The notes beneath the pieces are model-generated. The model was not told the origin of the DNA. It ran no database searches and saw nothing but the letters and a program-made list of their open reading frames with translations. Of a stretch of 64,000 nucleotides of DNA, positions 43,430-54,313 are shown piece by piece. Origin of the DNA: Epichloe hybrida (taxonomy: Eukaryota; Ascomycota; Sordariomycetes; Hypocreales; Clavicipitaceae); NCBI GenBank assembly GCA_019022495.1, contig JAFEKR010000033.1, positions 372,001 through 436,000 of the forward strand, written 5' to 3'. Every line of letters starts with the position of its first letter. Within the stretch, counting starts at the first letter, position 1. The translations under genes were made by a program, and so were the position numbers.

Positions 43430-43620
43430 GATGTTTGAGATGCTGACGGAATTGAGATTTTTGAGACGCTGACAGATTTGAGATTTTTGAGATTTTTGAG
43501 ATGCTGACAGAGTGCGATGTTTGAGATGCTGACAGATTTGAGATTTGAGATTTTTGAGATTAGATAAACTTGAGATGCAGACAGAATTGAGATTTTTGAA
43601 ATTAAACAGACTTGAGATGT
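43430..43620. repeat. Degenerate minisatellite (TTTGAGAT/GCTGACAG)
   Basis: Irregular copies of GAGATTTTTGAGA and GAGATGCTGACAGA over about 190 bases, just downstream of the tandem-repeat gene. The minus strand is open here (repeating LKNLKSQICQ) but this is taken as a by-product of the repeat. Confidence 0.7.
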
Positions 43621-44052
43621 AGAACGGCCATTGCCCGATACAGAGGTAGTCGAGATTCCCAGTCATCAACCTACGTAACAGGACAGCCCTGGTGAAACCC
43701 ACTGCCGTGATTTTCCACGCAACCGACCGCGGCGTGACGTCGCCTCACCAACAGATGCTCCATGTCTCCCATGAAGAACACAAAAGACATGCATTCACTG
43801 CGCGACCAAACGGGGTGAGAACCGCCCCGAGTTCCACCCCGGTGAAACTAAAAAATAAAAATAAAAACACCATAAACAACCACAAGTGGTGTCTCCCACA
43901 AGGAATCCTCCCTGCTGGATGAACAACGTCGAGATGCACTGCGCCATTGTGTTGACCAGTTGGTGGACACGCACGCCTACGCTCGGAGCTGATACTCTTG
44001 GCATGGCTTTGCGTTTCGTGGCGTGTTTTTCATAATTGTGTATGCATACCAT

Positions 44053-44096
<44 letters not shown>

Positions 44097-44143
44097 CATG
44101 GCTGCAAAAATGTCGAGTCCACGCCTCGCACCTTCTCACCTTC
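43621..44143. other. Intergenic region with CA/TA microsatellite
   Basis: An (AC)n(AT)n microsatellite lies at about 44053-44096, just downstream of the copper transporter gene. No gene was recognised. Confidence 0.6.
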
Positions 44144-44789
44144 TCACCCGCAGCACACGCTCGGCTCCTCGATGCCCTTGACGCCCTTGTCCCCTCCGTG
44201 CCTCGCCTCAACATCCATCTTGACCTCCAACCAGTCGCAGAAGAACTTGCCCAGGCCGGCGCCGATGAAGATGCAGATGATGACGTAGCCGTTGAAGTAC
44301 ATGGCCAGCAGCATGACAATGTACGCGGCGCCAAACGTCAGGGCATGCAGCACCGACCGCGTCAACTGCTGCAGAAACGTGGCGCGGAACGTGACGACGA
44401 AGCTGCTGCTGCTGCTGCTGCTGCCGCCGTCGTCGTCGACGCATCGTCTCGACGACGACTCGCGCCGGAACTGCCGCAGCACAAAGGCGTCGTATTCCTT
44501 TCCGAGGCGGCGGAAGAGCTCGACGAGCATGACGAGCAGAATGACGCCGACGCAGGTGGCGGCGAACATGCCATTGTTGGTGATGTGCCAGTCTGGCGTG
44601 AGGAAGCATGCGTCGATGGTGTACCAGTTCCAGAGCATCTATTGATGATTGGCGAGACCGAGTTTTTGCAAGATTAGCCTTTGTTCCCCCCCCCATGAGT
44701 GGAGCTTCCATGGATGGACTGTTGTCGCTTGATCTTACAGAAATCTTGCAACCTGCGCCCTCGGGGCCGACGTGGCTGTGCATATCCAT
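44144..44789 (-). CDS. Ctr-family copper transporter
   Basis: Two exons on the minus strand, 44739..44789 and 44144..44638 (181 aa); the 100-base intron starts GTAAGA and ends ATAG. The spliced start [36 protein letters not shown] matches fungal Ctr proteins. Three membrane segments are visible: GMFAATCVGVILLVMLVEL, a second holding the MxxxM selectivity motif (IVMLLAMYF), and a third with the GxxxG packing motif (GAGLG). It carries Cu(I) across the plasma or vacuolar membrane as a trimer. The N-terminus has few Met, unlike high-affinity plasma membrane forms, and a poly-Ser loop lies between segments 1 and 2. The C-terminus ends in CCG, a possible Cu handover site. It is divergent from a metalloreductase gene. 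Confidence 0.9.
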
Positions 44790-45993
44790 TCTTGAGAAAC
44801 AAAGTGCGCGACGAACAAAGACGAAGACTTGCGTGCAATGTCCGACAAGACTGGGCTGGGGAGAGAGGGAAGCGGTCGCTTAGTCGCAGGCAGCGTGCAC
44901 TTTTGTTTTCGTTTTTTTTCTTTTTTTTCTGTCGCTCGGGCCGATGGAACTATTTGAATATTCGCGGCAAGTTTCGTGGCAATCAAGAAACGCGCTCACC
45001 GGTCGCATGCATCGACTTGCTGGTTCCGGATCGTCAGACAGGCCCAAGCAGGATACGAATAAAACGAAACACAAAACCACCGAGAAAAAAAGAAAAAAAG
45101 ACTAATCGCCTCCGCTGTCTGAAGTCGGGCCCGTTTCACACTTATACAAACAATGCAACCTTGTCCGTTGCGTCCAGATATCGCCCGTGCGCCCCCCCGC
45201 GGCCCCAAAGTTAAGGCTGGTTGCGCCAACGTCCGGGAACGGCCAAAGCCAAGAGGGCTCAAAAAGGCGACAAGTCTTGGAACTACTCAATCTGATCCGA
45301 TGCCGCCTCGTGATTGGCCGACACCCCCGGCCGGCGCGACCATGAAGGGCTCCGCAAAACTTGCTCATTCATGCTCAACCGCTTCCCCCCCTCCCCACCC
45401 CCGAAATAAGCTCACGATCCGACCGCGATGACGGGTCCTTGCGTTCGTTGCCATCCGGGTTAGGGCCATCCGGGTTGGGGCGATTCCGTCGACACAGATC
45501 GTGCGTTTGTTTGCGGGTGCTTTCACGCTTTCACAACGGCGGTTTCGACCACGACTTTGCCAACACCCAGCCCGTCGGAAAAAAAAAAAAATGAACCCCT
45601 CGACAATGATGGAATGACCAGGCCTGCGATTGGATGCAGGGTGAGCAAATTTGATGCAGTTTTTCCATCTCAACGCTCCCTCGTATCCTCTTTCTTTCTT
45701 GCATTAAAAAGCCCTTGTCTTCGGCTCGCGTGGCTGCGTAGCGCAGAAATGAATCAATCTTTATCCGGGACCATCTAAGACAGACATATATATGTACTAG
45801 GCAGAAGCCAAGTCCGTGCGACCCACCGCTTGCTTTAAGACGTCTTCCTCCCGTGCTTCCGTTGCATTTTGCTCTGCCGCACACGTTCTATTGTTTTTTC
45901 TTTCTTTTTTTTCCTTTTCCTTTTCTCTTTGTTCCGCTCTCACCCACCCCCACAGCGAATTATTGAGCAGGCAGGCCCGACTTTCCATTCGCA
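44790..45993. promoter_or_regulatory. Divergent promoter of copper transporter and metalloreductase
   Basis: 1.2 kb between the two start codons, with T-rich blocks near 44910 and 45900 and an ACATATATATGTAC sequence near 45784. A yeast-type copper-response sequence is listed separately. Confidence 0.5.
45642..45649 (-). promoter_or_regulatory. Candidate copper-response element
   Basis: TGAGCAAA is the reverse complement of TTTGCTCA, the site bound by yeast Mac1 in copper uptake genes. A one-mismatch copy (CTTGCTCA) lies near 45359-45366. It sits between a copper transporter and a reductase. Binding is inferred; an 8-mer can occur by chance. Confidence 0.35.
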
Positions 45994-48012
45994 ATGTTGG
46001 ACCCGCGTCATATTCAGGACCCTTCACAGGGGGGTGACGTCCAGACTCATTGGGGCTATCCCGACAGGATCATCCCGTGCACCAACGACGCTGGCACGTG
46101 TACCTATCTCGATGTTGTCTACTCGGCGCATGACGTGGGACTGGTCTACACGGGAATTCTGTGGGCGACCATTCTCGCCGTCTTGCTGTCATGGGCGCTC
46201 CTGAGACGCGCGAGTCGTCCTGCTGTCCAGGGAATATGGCAGAGTTCCAGATCCGACCATGGCGCCTTCACCAAGCTCTGGAAGACTGCTGCCGCTGCCT
46301 CGAGGCGGCTCCTGCTCAAGGACGCGAACCACTTCTTGTTCGGGCGGACAACGCGCTTCCAGGTGGTTGCTCTGGCGCTGCTGGCGGCGTACCTCTTGAT
46401 CTGGAGCTTCGTCGGCATCACATACAACACCTGGGTGACGCCAGTCAAGAAGCTCCCGGGCGTGTACAACACCAGAGTGAGCCTGGGGCCCTGGGCCGAC
46501 CGGGTGGGCGTGCTCGCGTATGCGTTGACGCCGCTGTCCATCATGCTCAGCAGTCGAGAGTCGCTGCTGACCATCCTGACGGGCGTGCCCTACCAAAGCT
46601 TCAACTTCCTGCACCGGTGGCTGGGCTACATCATCGTCGTCCAGTCGGCCCTCCACACCGTTGGCTGGTGCATCGTTGAGATCAAGCTCTACCAGCCCCA
46701 GCCCAAGGTTGGCCGCGACTGGGTCGTGCAGCCCTACATCATCTGGGGCATCGTCGCCATGATCCTGCTGCTTCTCCTCTTCGTGCTGAGCACGCCGTGG
46801 GGGACCCGGGCCACGGGCTACGAGTTCTTTCGCAAGGCGCACTTTGTCCTGGCCATGGTGTACATCGGTGCCTGCTGGGCACACTGGAGCAAGCTCGAGT
46901 GCTTCCTGGTCCCTGCTTTCGTTCTATGGGGGATCGACCGCGGTGCCCGTCTCGTGCACACCGCCATGCTGCACTACCGTCCGACGAGCTCCGGCTACGC
47001 CGTGTTCAGGCCGGCCCCGGCGACCATCACGCGGTTCCCGGACCCGGACCCGGAGCACGGCGATGTGCTGCGGTTGGACCTGGAAAACGAGCAGGACCCG
47101 TGGAAGATTGGCCAGCACTACTACCTGTGCTTCACCGAGTCGAGCATCTGGCAGTCTCACCCGTTCACCCCGTTGAACGCGCCCGCGGTCGAAAAGGGCG
47201 TCGTCAAGCACTCGTACATTGTGCGCGCCAAGTCCGGCGAGACCAGAAAGGTCGCGGAGATGGCACGCAGGAAAATCATCGCCAGCGCTGCTGCAGCCGA
47301 AGCCGACCATGCCGTTTCCACACCGGTCCTCTTGACCGGCGGCTATGGCGAGAACCTCATGGAGAAGGTCGACGGGGACACCAACATTGTCTGCGTCGCC
47401 GGCGGCACGGGCATCACTTACGTTCTCCCCGTCCTACTGGACCTCGCTCGCACCCGCACCCGCACCCGCACCCGCACCCGCGCACCGACCGATCGCAGGA
47501 TCGAGCTCGTCTGGGCCATGCGACACTCCAACAATGTCGAGTGGGTGGAGGAGGAAATGGCGATTCTGCGCAAAGTCCAAAAGGAGCTGGGCCTGACAAT
47601 CTCGCTCTTCGCAACCAGAGATGTTGCAGGTGGTTCGAGTGAAAAACTAGCCAAGAATTGCGGCAAGACTGGTGGCGGTGGTCAAGTCACCGACGTCGCG
47701 TCATCCTCGTCCTCTTCGGAGGACATCTGTCCCTGCGACGCCAACGTCGTCTGCAAACCGGCGGGCCTCTCGGTCGACAAGATTGGCGACGCATCAGCCG
47801 ACGAAGGCCGCCATCCCGACTTGAGGAGGCTGGTGGGCGACTTTGTCGAGTCGACGGTTTCGGGCAGGACGGTCGTATTTGCGAGCGGACCGGGCGGCAT
47901 GATCACGGACCTGCGAGGCATCGTGGCCGGGCTGAACGTGCCGGGCAGGGTGTGGAAGAGGCAGGAGAGATTTGACGTTGAGCTGGTGTGCGACGATAGA
48001 TTAGAATGGTAG
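45994..48012 (+). CDS. Ferric/cupric reductase (FRE family, membrane flavocytochrome)
   Basis: Single exon, 672 aa. It passes electrons from NADPH through FAD and two haems across the membrane to Fe(III) or Cu(II). Visible parts in order: a luminal N-terminus with two Cys, a first TM near residue 50, the ferric reductase core with paired haem His (FLHRWLGYIIVVQSALHTVGW and FFRKAHFVLAMVYIGACWAHW), the FAD site HPFTPLN (from H389) and the NADPH-binding GGTGITYVLPVL (from G470). A (CGCACC)n run encodes RTRTRTRTRTR at about residues 486-496, just after the NADPH glycine loop. A Ser/Gly-rich insert near residues 550-580 precedes the CGP-like ASGPGGM. No cleavable signal peptide is evident. The gene is divergent from the Ctr gene, so a role in copper reduction for uptake is plausible. 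Confidence 0.9.
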   Translation: MLDPRHIQDPSQGGDVQTHWGYPDRIIPCTNDAGTCTYLDVVYSAHDVGLVYTGILWATILAVLLSWALLRRASRPAVQGIWQSSRSDHGAFTKLWKTAAAASRRLLLKDANHFLFGRTTRFQVVALALLAAYLLIWSFVGITYNTWVTPVKKLPGVYNTRVSLGPWADRVGVLAYALTPLSIMLSSRESLLTILTGVPYQSFNFLHRWLGYIIVVQSALHTVGWCIVEIKLYQPQPKVGRDWVVQPYIIWGIVAMILLLLLFVLSTPWGTRATGYEFFRKAHFVLAMVYIGACWAHWSKLECFLVPAFVLWGIDRGARLVHTAMLHYRPTSSGYAVFRPAPATITRFPDPDPEHGDVLRLDLENEQDPWKIGQHYYLCFTESSIWQSHPFTPLNAPAVEKGVVKHSYIVRAKSGETRKVAEMARRKIIASAAAAEADHAVSTPVLLTGGYGENLMEKVDGDTNIVCVAGGTGITYVLPVLLDLARTRTRTRTRTRAPTDRRIELVWAMRHSNNVEWVEEEMAILRKVQKELGLTISLFATRDVAGGSSEKLAKNCGKTGGGGQVTDVASSSSSSEDICPCDANVVCKPAGLSVDKIGDASADEGRHPDLRRLVGDFVESTVSGRTVVFASGPGGMITDLRGIVAGLNVPGRVWKRQERFDVELVCDDRLEW

Positions 48013-48465
48013 CCCAGGGGAAAACGTCGCTCCGGAAAAAAAAAAAAAAAAAAAACGAATCACTGCAGTAATAAACCCATGGATGGACGTTGTCATCAGA
48101 CCCCGTCGTCAAACGAACGTCTGCAAGGATCCCCGGCATTCATTCGCATCCATCCGCACGAAAACAAAAGTGTTGGCGGTGCCTTCAATCATTCACTGCC
48201 CTTGCTTCGTCTCGCAGGCAGCAGCCGCCGTCCCACACTTTCGTTTGAAAGAAAACAAAGTTTCTCACGAGTCACAGCCTTGTGCAAACACCTGTGAAGT
48301 TTATCTTGTTCAAAATTCTCGACCTACGCGCCCTTTTACTTCGCTGTTCTCCTTCGTATACTACACCACCACATCATCACCATCTCACATCCAAGCTCAA
48401 GCTCTTCAGTATTGCAGACCAAGCTCGAAAAAAAAAAAAAAAAAATTACGACCTCGCGTTCAATC
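48013..48465. other. Intergenic region, BTB gene promoter
   Basis: A-runs lie near 48036-48055 (3' flank of the reductase) and 48427-48445 (20 bases before the BTB start). No other features were seen. Confidence 0.5.
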
Positions 48466-49155
48466 ATGAGCTCTTTGCGAGAGAATCTCTCACCTACAAG
48501 TCCCTCCGCGGAATGGTCCAGCGAGGTAGCATTGCAGCAGCCTCGTGCCACCGACGTGCGCATTAAACTTCTTGTCGGCGAGCGCTTGTTTACTACTACC
48601 GAACAAACCTTGGTCGCTGAGAGCGCCTATTTCACATCCCTCCTCTCTGGGAGATGGGCCAGCACGCTCGATGACGGGTCGTACTTCATCGACTCGGATC
48701 CCTCCCTGTTCGAGCACATCCTTCGCTACCTCCGCCACTCCGTCTGCCCCATCTTCTATGATCAGGTGCGAGGCCATGACTTTGGCCTCTACCTTGCTCT
48801 TCAGGCCGAGGCGAGTTACTTTGGCATACCTCGACTGCACGATTGGCTGAAGAACAAACGATATTTCGAGGCTATTCATTTGTCCTACGCAATTGAAATG
48901 GATGAGGATTATAGCTCGAAAAACTTTACGTCGAATTCTGGCACTGCGATGGAATTCTATCCGACATGGGGTGCGCAAAAAGTTTATGTCTGCCCCAGAG
49001 GAATACCCGTGCATAGGGGCGACCCGGGAAGATGTGGACGGCAATGCAAAGAAGAACGAGGAGATGACGAGATCAAGTACGATGATGAGCCTGTCCTGCG
49101 CATGGTAGTTGTGAGGAAGCAGGTGGTTGTGCGTCCAGAGGTTTGCATGGATTGA
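48466..49155 (+). CDS. BTB/POZ (T1-type, KCTD-like) protein
   Basis: Single exon, 229 aa from MSSLRENLSP; 18 more in-frame codons upstream are A-run leader. The BTB domain spans about residues 28-130: VRIKLLVGERLFTTTEQTLVAESAYFTSLLSG, then GSYFIDSDPSLFEHILRYLRHSV and EASYFGIPRLHDWLK. This is the K+-channel-tetramerisation-type pattern found in KCTD proteins, which often bridge substrates to Cullin-3. The C-terminal 100 residues have no recognised domain and carry several Cys. The partner is unknown. Confidence 0.85.
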   Translation: MSSLRENLSPTSPSAEWSSEVALQQPRATDVRIKLLVGERLFTTTEQTLVAESAYFTSLLSGRWASTLDDGSYFIDSDPSLFEHILRYLRHSVCPIFYDQVRGHDFGLYLALQAEASYFGIPRLHDWLKNKRYFEAIHLSYAIEMDEDYSSKNFTSNSGTAMEFYPTWGAQKVYVCPRGIPVHRGDPGRCGRQCKEERGDDEIKYDDEPVLRMVVVRKQVVVRPEVCMD

Positions 49156-49950
49156 TGGTTTTCGCATTCGGGAAATTGTTCGGGTTCATCTTCGAGGTCG
49201 CGCTTTTTTCCAGGAGACGGCCAATGAAAGCACGGAGAGCAGTGAGAGAATGAACTCTTCGAAGCAGAATGAATACTTTGCAAAAGTGATTCGGTTTGGG
49301 CATCTGCATGGAGTTCCAGGCTGTGGGAAGACCTCATCCAGTCGTCGGCGATTTATCTTATCCATATGACCCAACAGTTGAGACAACTTGAAATCGCTGA
49401 GAGTGCTTACTAAGTGACTCAGTCGCCTTCATCATCATTCGTACACAAACCACACACCCAGTCTCGTCGTCCAACCTCCCGCCTCGCTGTGCGCCTGCAC
49501 AATGCGAATTCGTTGCCGTGTTTGTGGGACCAGACCTGCAAAGCAAGCGGGCTCGTCTCTTTCTTGACTCTGGTGTTTCGTTCGCAGTAGTCCGTACATG
49601 CGACCTCGACCGATTGCCCCAGACTCGGGCTCTGAACCAGCACACGGTGTTGTTCTAATCTGATCATCACATCAGATGTTCGACAAGTCAAGTTCCGTTC
49701 CCAAAGCAATCCAGACAAGGTTCCCCGACGAGAACAGAGCGAGTTTTAAAGTGGTCCTCGGCCAGCCGTACTCCGCATGCGCATCGTCATCCTGACGTTG
49801 GTGCGCATTGTTTGAATGACGCGTTGACCGCGCTACCAACCATGGGACGATAAAATTGCCAACGCGGCCCATCTCCAGAGGGAAGAAAAAAAAATACCCT
49901 TTCCTCCTCGTCTCGTCCCTGCAACAACATATTCCTCGGAACCATCCGAA
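49156..49950. other. Intergenic region
   Basis: About 800 bases with no recognisable gene. One CGTACTCCGC motif lies near 49769. The last 60 bases are an A-run and pyrimidine-rich leader for the next gene. Confidence 0.45.
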
Positions 49951-50345
49951 ATGCTCAATCGCATGGCCTACACGCGGTCGCTCAGACTCGCGCCCATCCA
50001 GCGCCGGCTTTACACTGCCAAACCAGGAGGAGGAGGAGGAGGAGAAGCCGCCGAGTTCACTGCGAACAAGGACACGTCCAGCACCACCAAGTAGTTCGTT
50101 CTTCGTACCCCCCGCCTTGCCGCCTGGATGAAGGAATCAGGGCAACTGGAACAGGGTCGATGCTAACCAGACGGGGCAAAAATAGCGTTGCCCTCGGCGC
50201 CGCCGTCCTTGTCTTCGGCCTGTACGGCGCCATGGCGGGCAATCCTAGAAGAGCCGCCAAGGAGGCTGCGAAGAACGACCCGGGGGCTGTTTCGCAGATG
50301 AATCCTCCTCATGATGGCCACGAGGGGAAATCGTTGAGCAAATGA
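49951..50345 (+). CDS. Small putative mitochondrial single-pass protein
   Basis: Two exons inferred, 49951..50090 and 50186..50345 (99 aa). The 95-base intron starts GTAGTT, has a GCTAAC branch and ends AATAG; it joins TSSTT to NVALGAAVLVFGLYGAMAG. The N-terminus MLNRMAYTRSLRLAPIQRRLYTA is Arg-rich with no acidic residue, a classic presequence with an RRLY cleavage context. After a GGGGGG run comes one membrane segment, then a hydrophilic tail with many Lys. The layout fits an inner-membrane mini-protein. No family can be named from reading alone. Confidence 0.65.
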
Positions 50346-52374
50346 CTGGACGGCGGGGGGGACATGGGAGACGAGAGATGGAGATGTAAGAGGTCCGTTG
50401 ATGTCACATTCTTTGACACCGTGCGCGTTTCACATTGCGCAAGAAAAGTGAGAAAAAAAAAAAAATATTAGAAGTCATAGAGGGGAAACCCCGAGTCTGG
50501 AACTATTTTCTGCGAGGTGCAGCACATGTGACAATCCGGCTTTCCACATCAAGCGACAGAGTATCGCCGAGAGCATCAAACGGCACCCAAATCCATGTAA
50601 GCCCACGTGTAGCTAGCCTAGCCGTCGACGAATTTCGCAGCCGTCAATGTATCATTTTGAGACCGGATTCGACGTACTGTAGGGATGCTGACCATGTTCT
50701 GTGTTGCGGCCAGTGCATGTTCAATGTCAAGCGGGATCGTCCTGAAATGGCAACTCCTTGGTGATGTCGGATGGCTGCCACTGACAGACTTGGCCGAGAA
50801 TTGCGCCATCTTCATCCCGCGCAACATTTACGTTATTCAGTACTACATTATGTATGATAAGAAAGGAGCTGCAGCGCTGAGCGATTCAGAGACAGACGCG
50901 ATAGAACAGCGTGCCAAATCGTCATGGGCCTCAGTGGCTCAAATGAGGCCACGCCAGAGGCGCGCGAGACCCCATCATCTTTGTGCACGAGCGCAAGGGC
51001 TCGTCCGGGGATGCGGTGCTTTCGCATGAGTTCTTCCACACGTGAGGGGAGGACCTTCGGGGCGTTGAAATGATCCATGATGCCACATCTCAGAGGTCGC
51101 GCCACCCGTGCGCGAGTATGAATGGAAATACGAGAGTCCTGCCGAATGCCAAGGCATGGGAGTCGAGGATCAAGAAAGTATGGAAACGGGCATCTGAATT
51201 CCCTCCCGACCGGCTGCTTCCTTGCTTGGTGAATTGACCTTCACAATGCACGCGTTTCAAGTTATCGCGATGCACTCGTGGGCCCGAAGATGAAAGACCA
51301 ATGCTCCCCGAAGGAAAAAAAAACAGGGAAAGAAAAGAAGAAGAAAACGTGACAAACAGACGTGATTTGGCATGGGGTTCTAGGTTCCTCACTCGCTTCA
51401 CCTCGTTCATCACCCGAAGCTAAAACAAGACAGGAGTACTAATAGTTGTCCTCATTTCACCTGCAGTCGTGTACTTAAAACAATCATGATCGCCTCATGC
51501 ATCCCTGGCTATCGTTGATCCGCCGCCGCTGATCCGCCGGCAAAAAAAAAAAAAAAAAATGTGAAGCAGCTCGCCAGCGCAAAAGACTTCCAATCCCGAT
51601 CCCACAAACTTTGACGTTATCTGACCAGAACAATGGCGGAAAAGGCCAACTCAAGCTTGACTACACCCAGCTCACTTCGATACACATCATGGCGTGCGCC
51701 TGTCCCCGAGTGTGCTTGGATGCCGCTTCGCTTCGGGTCCGTCTCCATCAATACACATTTGCGTTCCCACTGCCCGGCCAGACCGTAGTCCATGAACTTC
51801 GACGGACGTCACTTTTGAATTCCCATTGTCCCAGAGCATCTTAAGCCATCCTTGGCCCGTGTGCGTACTGCCAGTCCCAGTCCCATCACCGCAGTCAGGC
51901 AGGCGCGTGTCATCATGTTGACTATCCCCTCTGCCAAGTATTACAAGAAGAAAATGATACAGGGGAATGAGACGGAAAGATGTATCTAGCAGACATGGCT
52001 CTCTGACATGGCTCTATTCGCTAAATCGTCGAGATAGTTTCCCAAATTGCTAGCTTCACCCTAAAGTGGAGCGGCCAAGTATTCGCTTCCGCCTATGGTT
52101 TTTGATGCATCGCCGGCATGTCCTTGGCTGGCGCAAAGGCTGGATCTGATCGGGTGGGAATTCTCGCGAACACGTTTCTTTCAACAACTAGCCATGTCTT
52201 CATGTCTGTGTACGTGAATGTAGGGGACCTGTTAGTTGTCAGCATTCGTCCACAGGCCACGTTCCGACACACAAAACCAGGGTACGTACTGTGACAAGCC
52301 GGCCGAGAATGCGCTCCAAAGGCATTTATCTTCTGCTGGGTTCACATCTGAGGCCACATGAAAGTAGATTGTCT
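50346..52374. other. Gene-poor region
   Basis: About 2 kb. Apart from a beta-lactamase-like remnant at about 50900-51075 no gene was recognised. An A-run lies near 51542-51559. Confidence 0.45.
50900..51075 (-). pseudogene. Beta-lactamase/serine hydrolase N-terminal remnant
   Basis: The minus frame here reads FNAPKVLPSRVEELMRKHRIPG, then ALALVHKDDGVSRASGVASFEPLRPMT, matching the start of fungal LACTB-like serine hydrolases (V-E-x-x-M-x-K-x-x-IPG...GVAS-x-x-P-x-x-PMT). The expected SxxK active-site segment does not follow; the frame soon ends with unrelated residues. It is a truncated relic or a first exon whose partner is lost. Confidence 0.4.
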
Positions 52375-54012
52375 TCAGTTCTTCGACGAGCCTTCCGTAA
52401 ACGCCTCTCGCACACTAGCTACGTACTCTTCCTTATCCCTTAGCTTCTTGTCTATCAGATCCTGTGCGCCAAATCCCCAATACCAATAAAAGACATCGTC
52501 GAAAATCTTCCGATCGGGATGCTCCTTATTGTATAGCGGCTGGATATGCCTATTAAACAGCGTATACATGCCCTTTGGCACCCTGAGAGCTTCGAAGTAC
52601 CAGAAGCTCCCTCTGGCCCACACGTCACGTTGTAGTGGTACTTGGACGACGGTACCATTGCGTTTCCTCTCCTCGGTCTCGTAAATTGTCCAGTATTCCT
52701 CTAGTATCGCCTCGTAATCAGTGATGGCAGTCTCGTCTTCAAAACAGTCCAATGCTTTCCTTGACGAAAGCCAGAATGGGGGAAGATGCATTTCCGGAGG
52801 CACAGCATGCGCCCACTCGAGATCGATCACCGTCACAATGTTCCAGTCTTCATCCACGAAAATATTGTTCTGGTGCAAGTCTGTCAGGCGAAGGAAGAAC
52901 GGTCCGTCGCGACGCTCTGGGCGGATAAAGTGGTGCATTGTGGCCCGCAGGGCGGCCAGCGCGGCGAGCTGCATCTTTCCGTCTGCCTCGCTTTGTACTG
53001 CGTTGGGCTGATGACGGATCTTATTATCTTGGAAAGTCAGAAGATCCGAGAGGTAGGATTCGACCTGGGTGTATGTGCGATGGCGCGGAATATCCGTTGG
53101 AATGCCCTCGTTCTCGGACATCTGAAAATAGCAGCTAAGCGGCCGATTGCACAGGGCGAACGATGCATCCGGCTGGAGCCTCAATGCCCCAATTCGAGAC
53201 AAGGGAACAGCATTGAGTGAGAGTGATATACGTGCAAGGCTGCGGAACAGCCGCTCTCGGTAGGCCCTGTCGTGGCAGTGATCTAGCCACGACCAGGCGA
53301 GACTTCGGCCGCGTGCCTCGCTGAGGAGTAGAAAGCCAGGGTCAATTGAATGACGAATGGTACGTTTGACATGATGCGCGGGTACCGGACGCCCGAGCAG
53401 GAAGCAAAAGAAACGTTTGAGCGCCCACCAGGTCCTTTCCCAGAGAGGAGTGTGGAGTGGATGTGTGAACTATATCTCATGTTAAAACAGGGCCGGCCAG
53501 GAACGCGAAACGATCAACTTTACCGTTGACCCGTCAGGCAGCCCAAACGCATGCAATTTGGGGATTGGGACGTCGGGGCAATTTTGACGCAGCCACATAT
53601 AGGTGGCAATTTCGGTCTGGAGCTTCTCTTCCACGTTGCCCGGACAATGGGCTTCGCCCACGCGGTACGGCAAAGGGATGCGCATATATACAGTTCGAGT
53701 CTGGGATATAAAGATCGGAAGGGCGACGTTGAAAGAGCCCGAACTCCAGACCTCGCGGACGCCCAAGTGACAGTGCCGAACTCCTAGGTGGAGGCGAACT
53801 GCTGCCTCGATGACATCTCTCTTGCTCTCGAGGGACGCGAGGAAAGCCTCCCTTAGAAGCGGATAGCGCATCGGGACCAGAACATTGTCGTCATCGTCAA
53901 GTGCTTTTGCCAGCGACCCCGAGTCGGATAGGTCTGAATTGAGGGTGTCTGGATGTGGTTGTGCCTGAGGAGGCTGATCCGTTCGATCTTGTTCGATGGT
54001 CAAGGCTGGCAT
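52375..54012 (-). CDS. APH-family phosphotransferase (aminoglycoside-phosphotransferase-like kinase fold)
   Basis: Two exons on the minus strand, 53524..54012 and 52375..53469 (527 aa). The 54-base intron (GTAAAG...ATAG) joins GLPDGST to FTHPLHTPLWERTWW. The fold markers are present: an N-lobe segment SSGSFNVALPIFI, TEIATYMWLRQNCPDVPIPKLHAFG, the catalytic-loop region LTDLHQNNIFVDEDWNI, and the metal site VIDLEWAHAVP. The usual HGD of the catalytic loop reads LTD, as in many fungal members (sequence D-L-H-Q-x-N kept). These proteins are numerous in moulds, with few known substrates; antibiotic resistance should not be assumed. An acidic, Asp-rich linker lies near residue 40. The start is the first Met of the open frame. 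Confidence 0.82.
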
Positions 54013-54313
54013 GGCGCGAGCACAGAAAAGGCAAAAAGGATCCTTTGCTGCATTGCATCATGAGGGTGCTAAAAGGGGTTTGATGTCAGCAGATCCATTC
54101 GAGGCATGTGTTTGATCGCGCATGTCAGCGCCCACACGCACGTACGGGTTAGAGCACGATCCAATTACGCCATGGCAAACGTTAACAAAAGAATACGCAT
54201 TAAACAAGTCCCTTTGACTTGCGCAATTGACACCTATATTGCTAGGTGTAGGCCAAGCCAGGATCATCACAGAACTATCTCTAGTTCCCCAAAAACTGCA
54301 AAGAGGTATGTAT
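54013..54313. other. Upstream region of the phosphotransferase gene
   Basis: About 300 bases before the MITE-like element. No further gene was seen. Confidence 0.4.
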
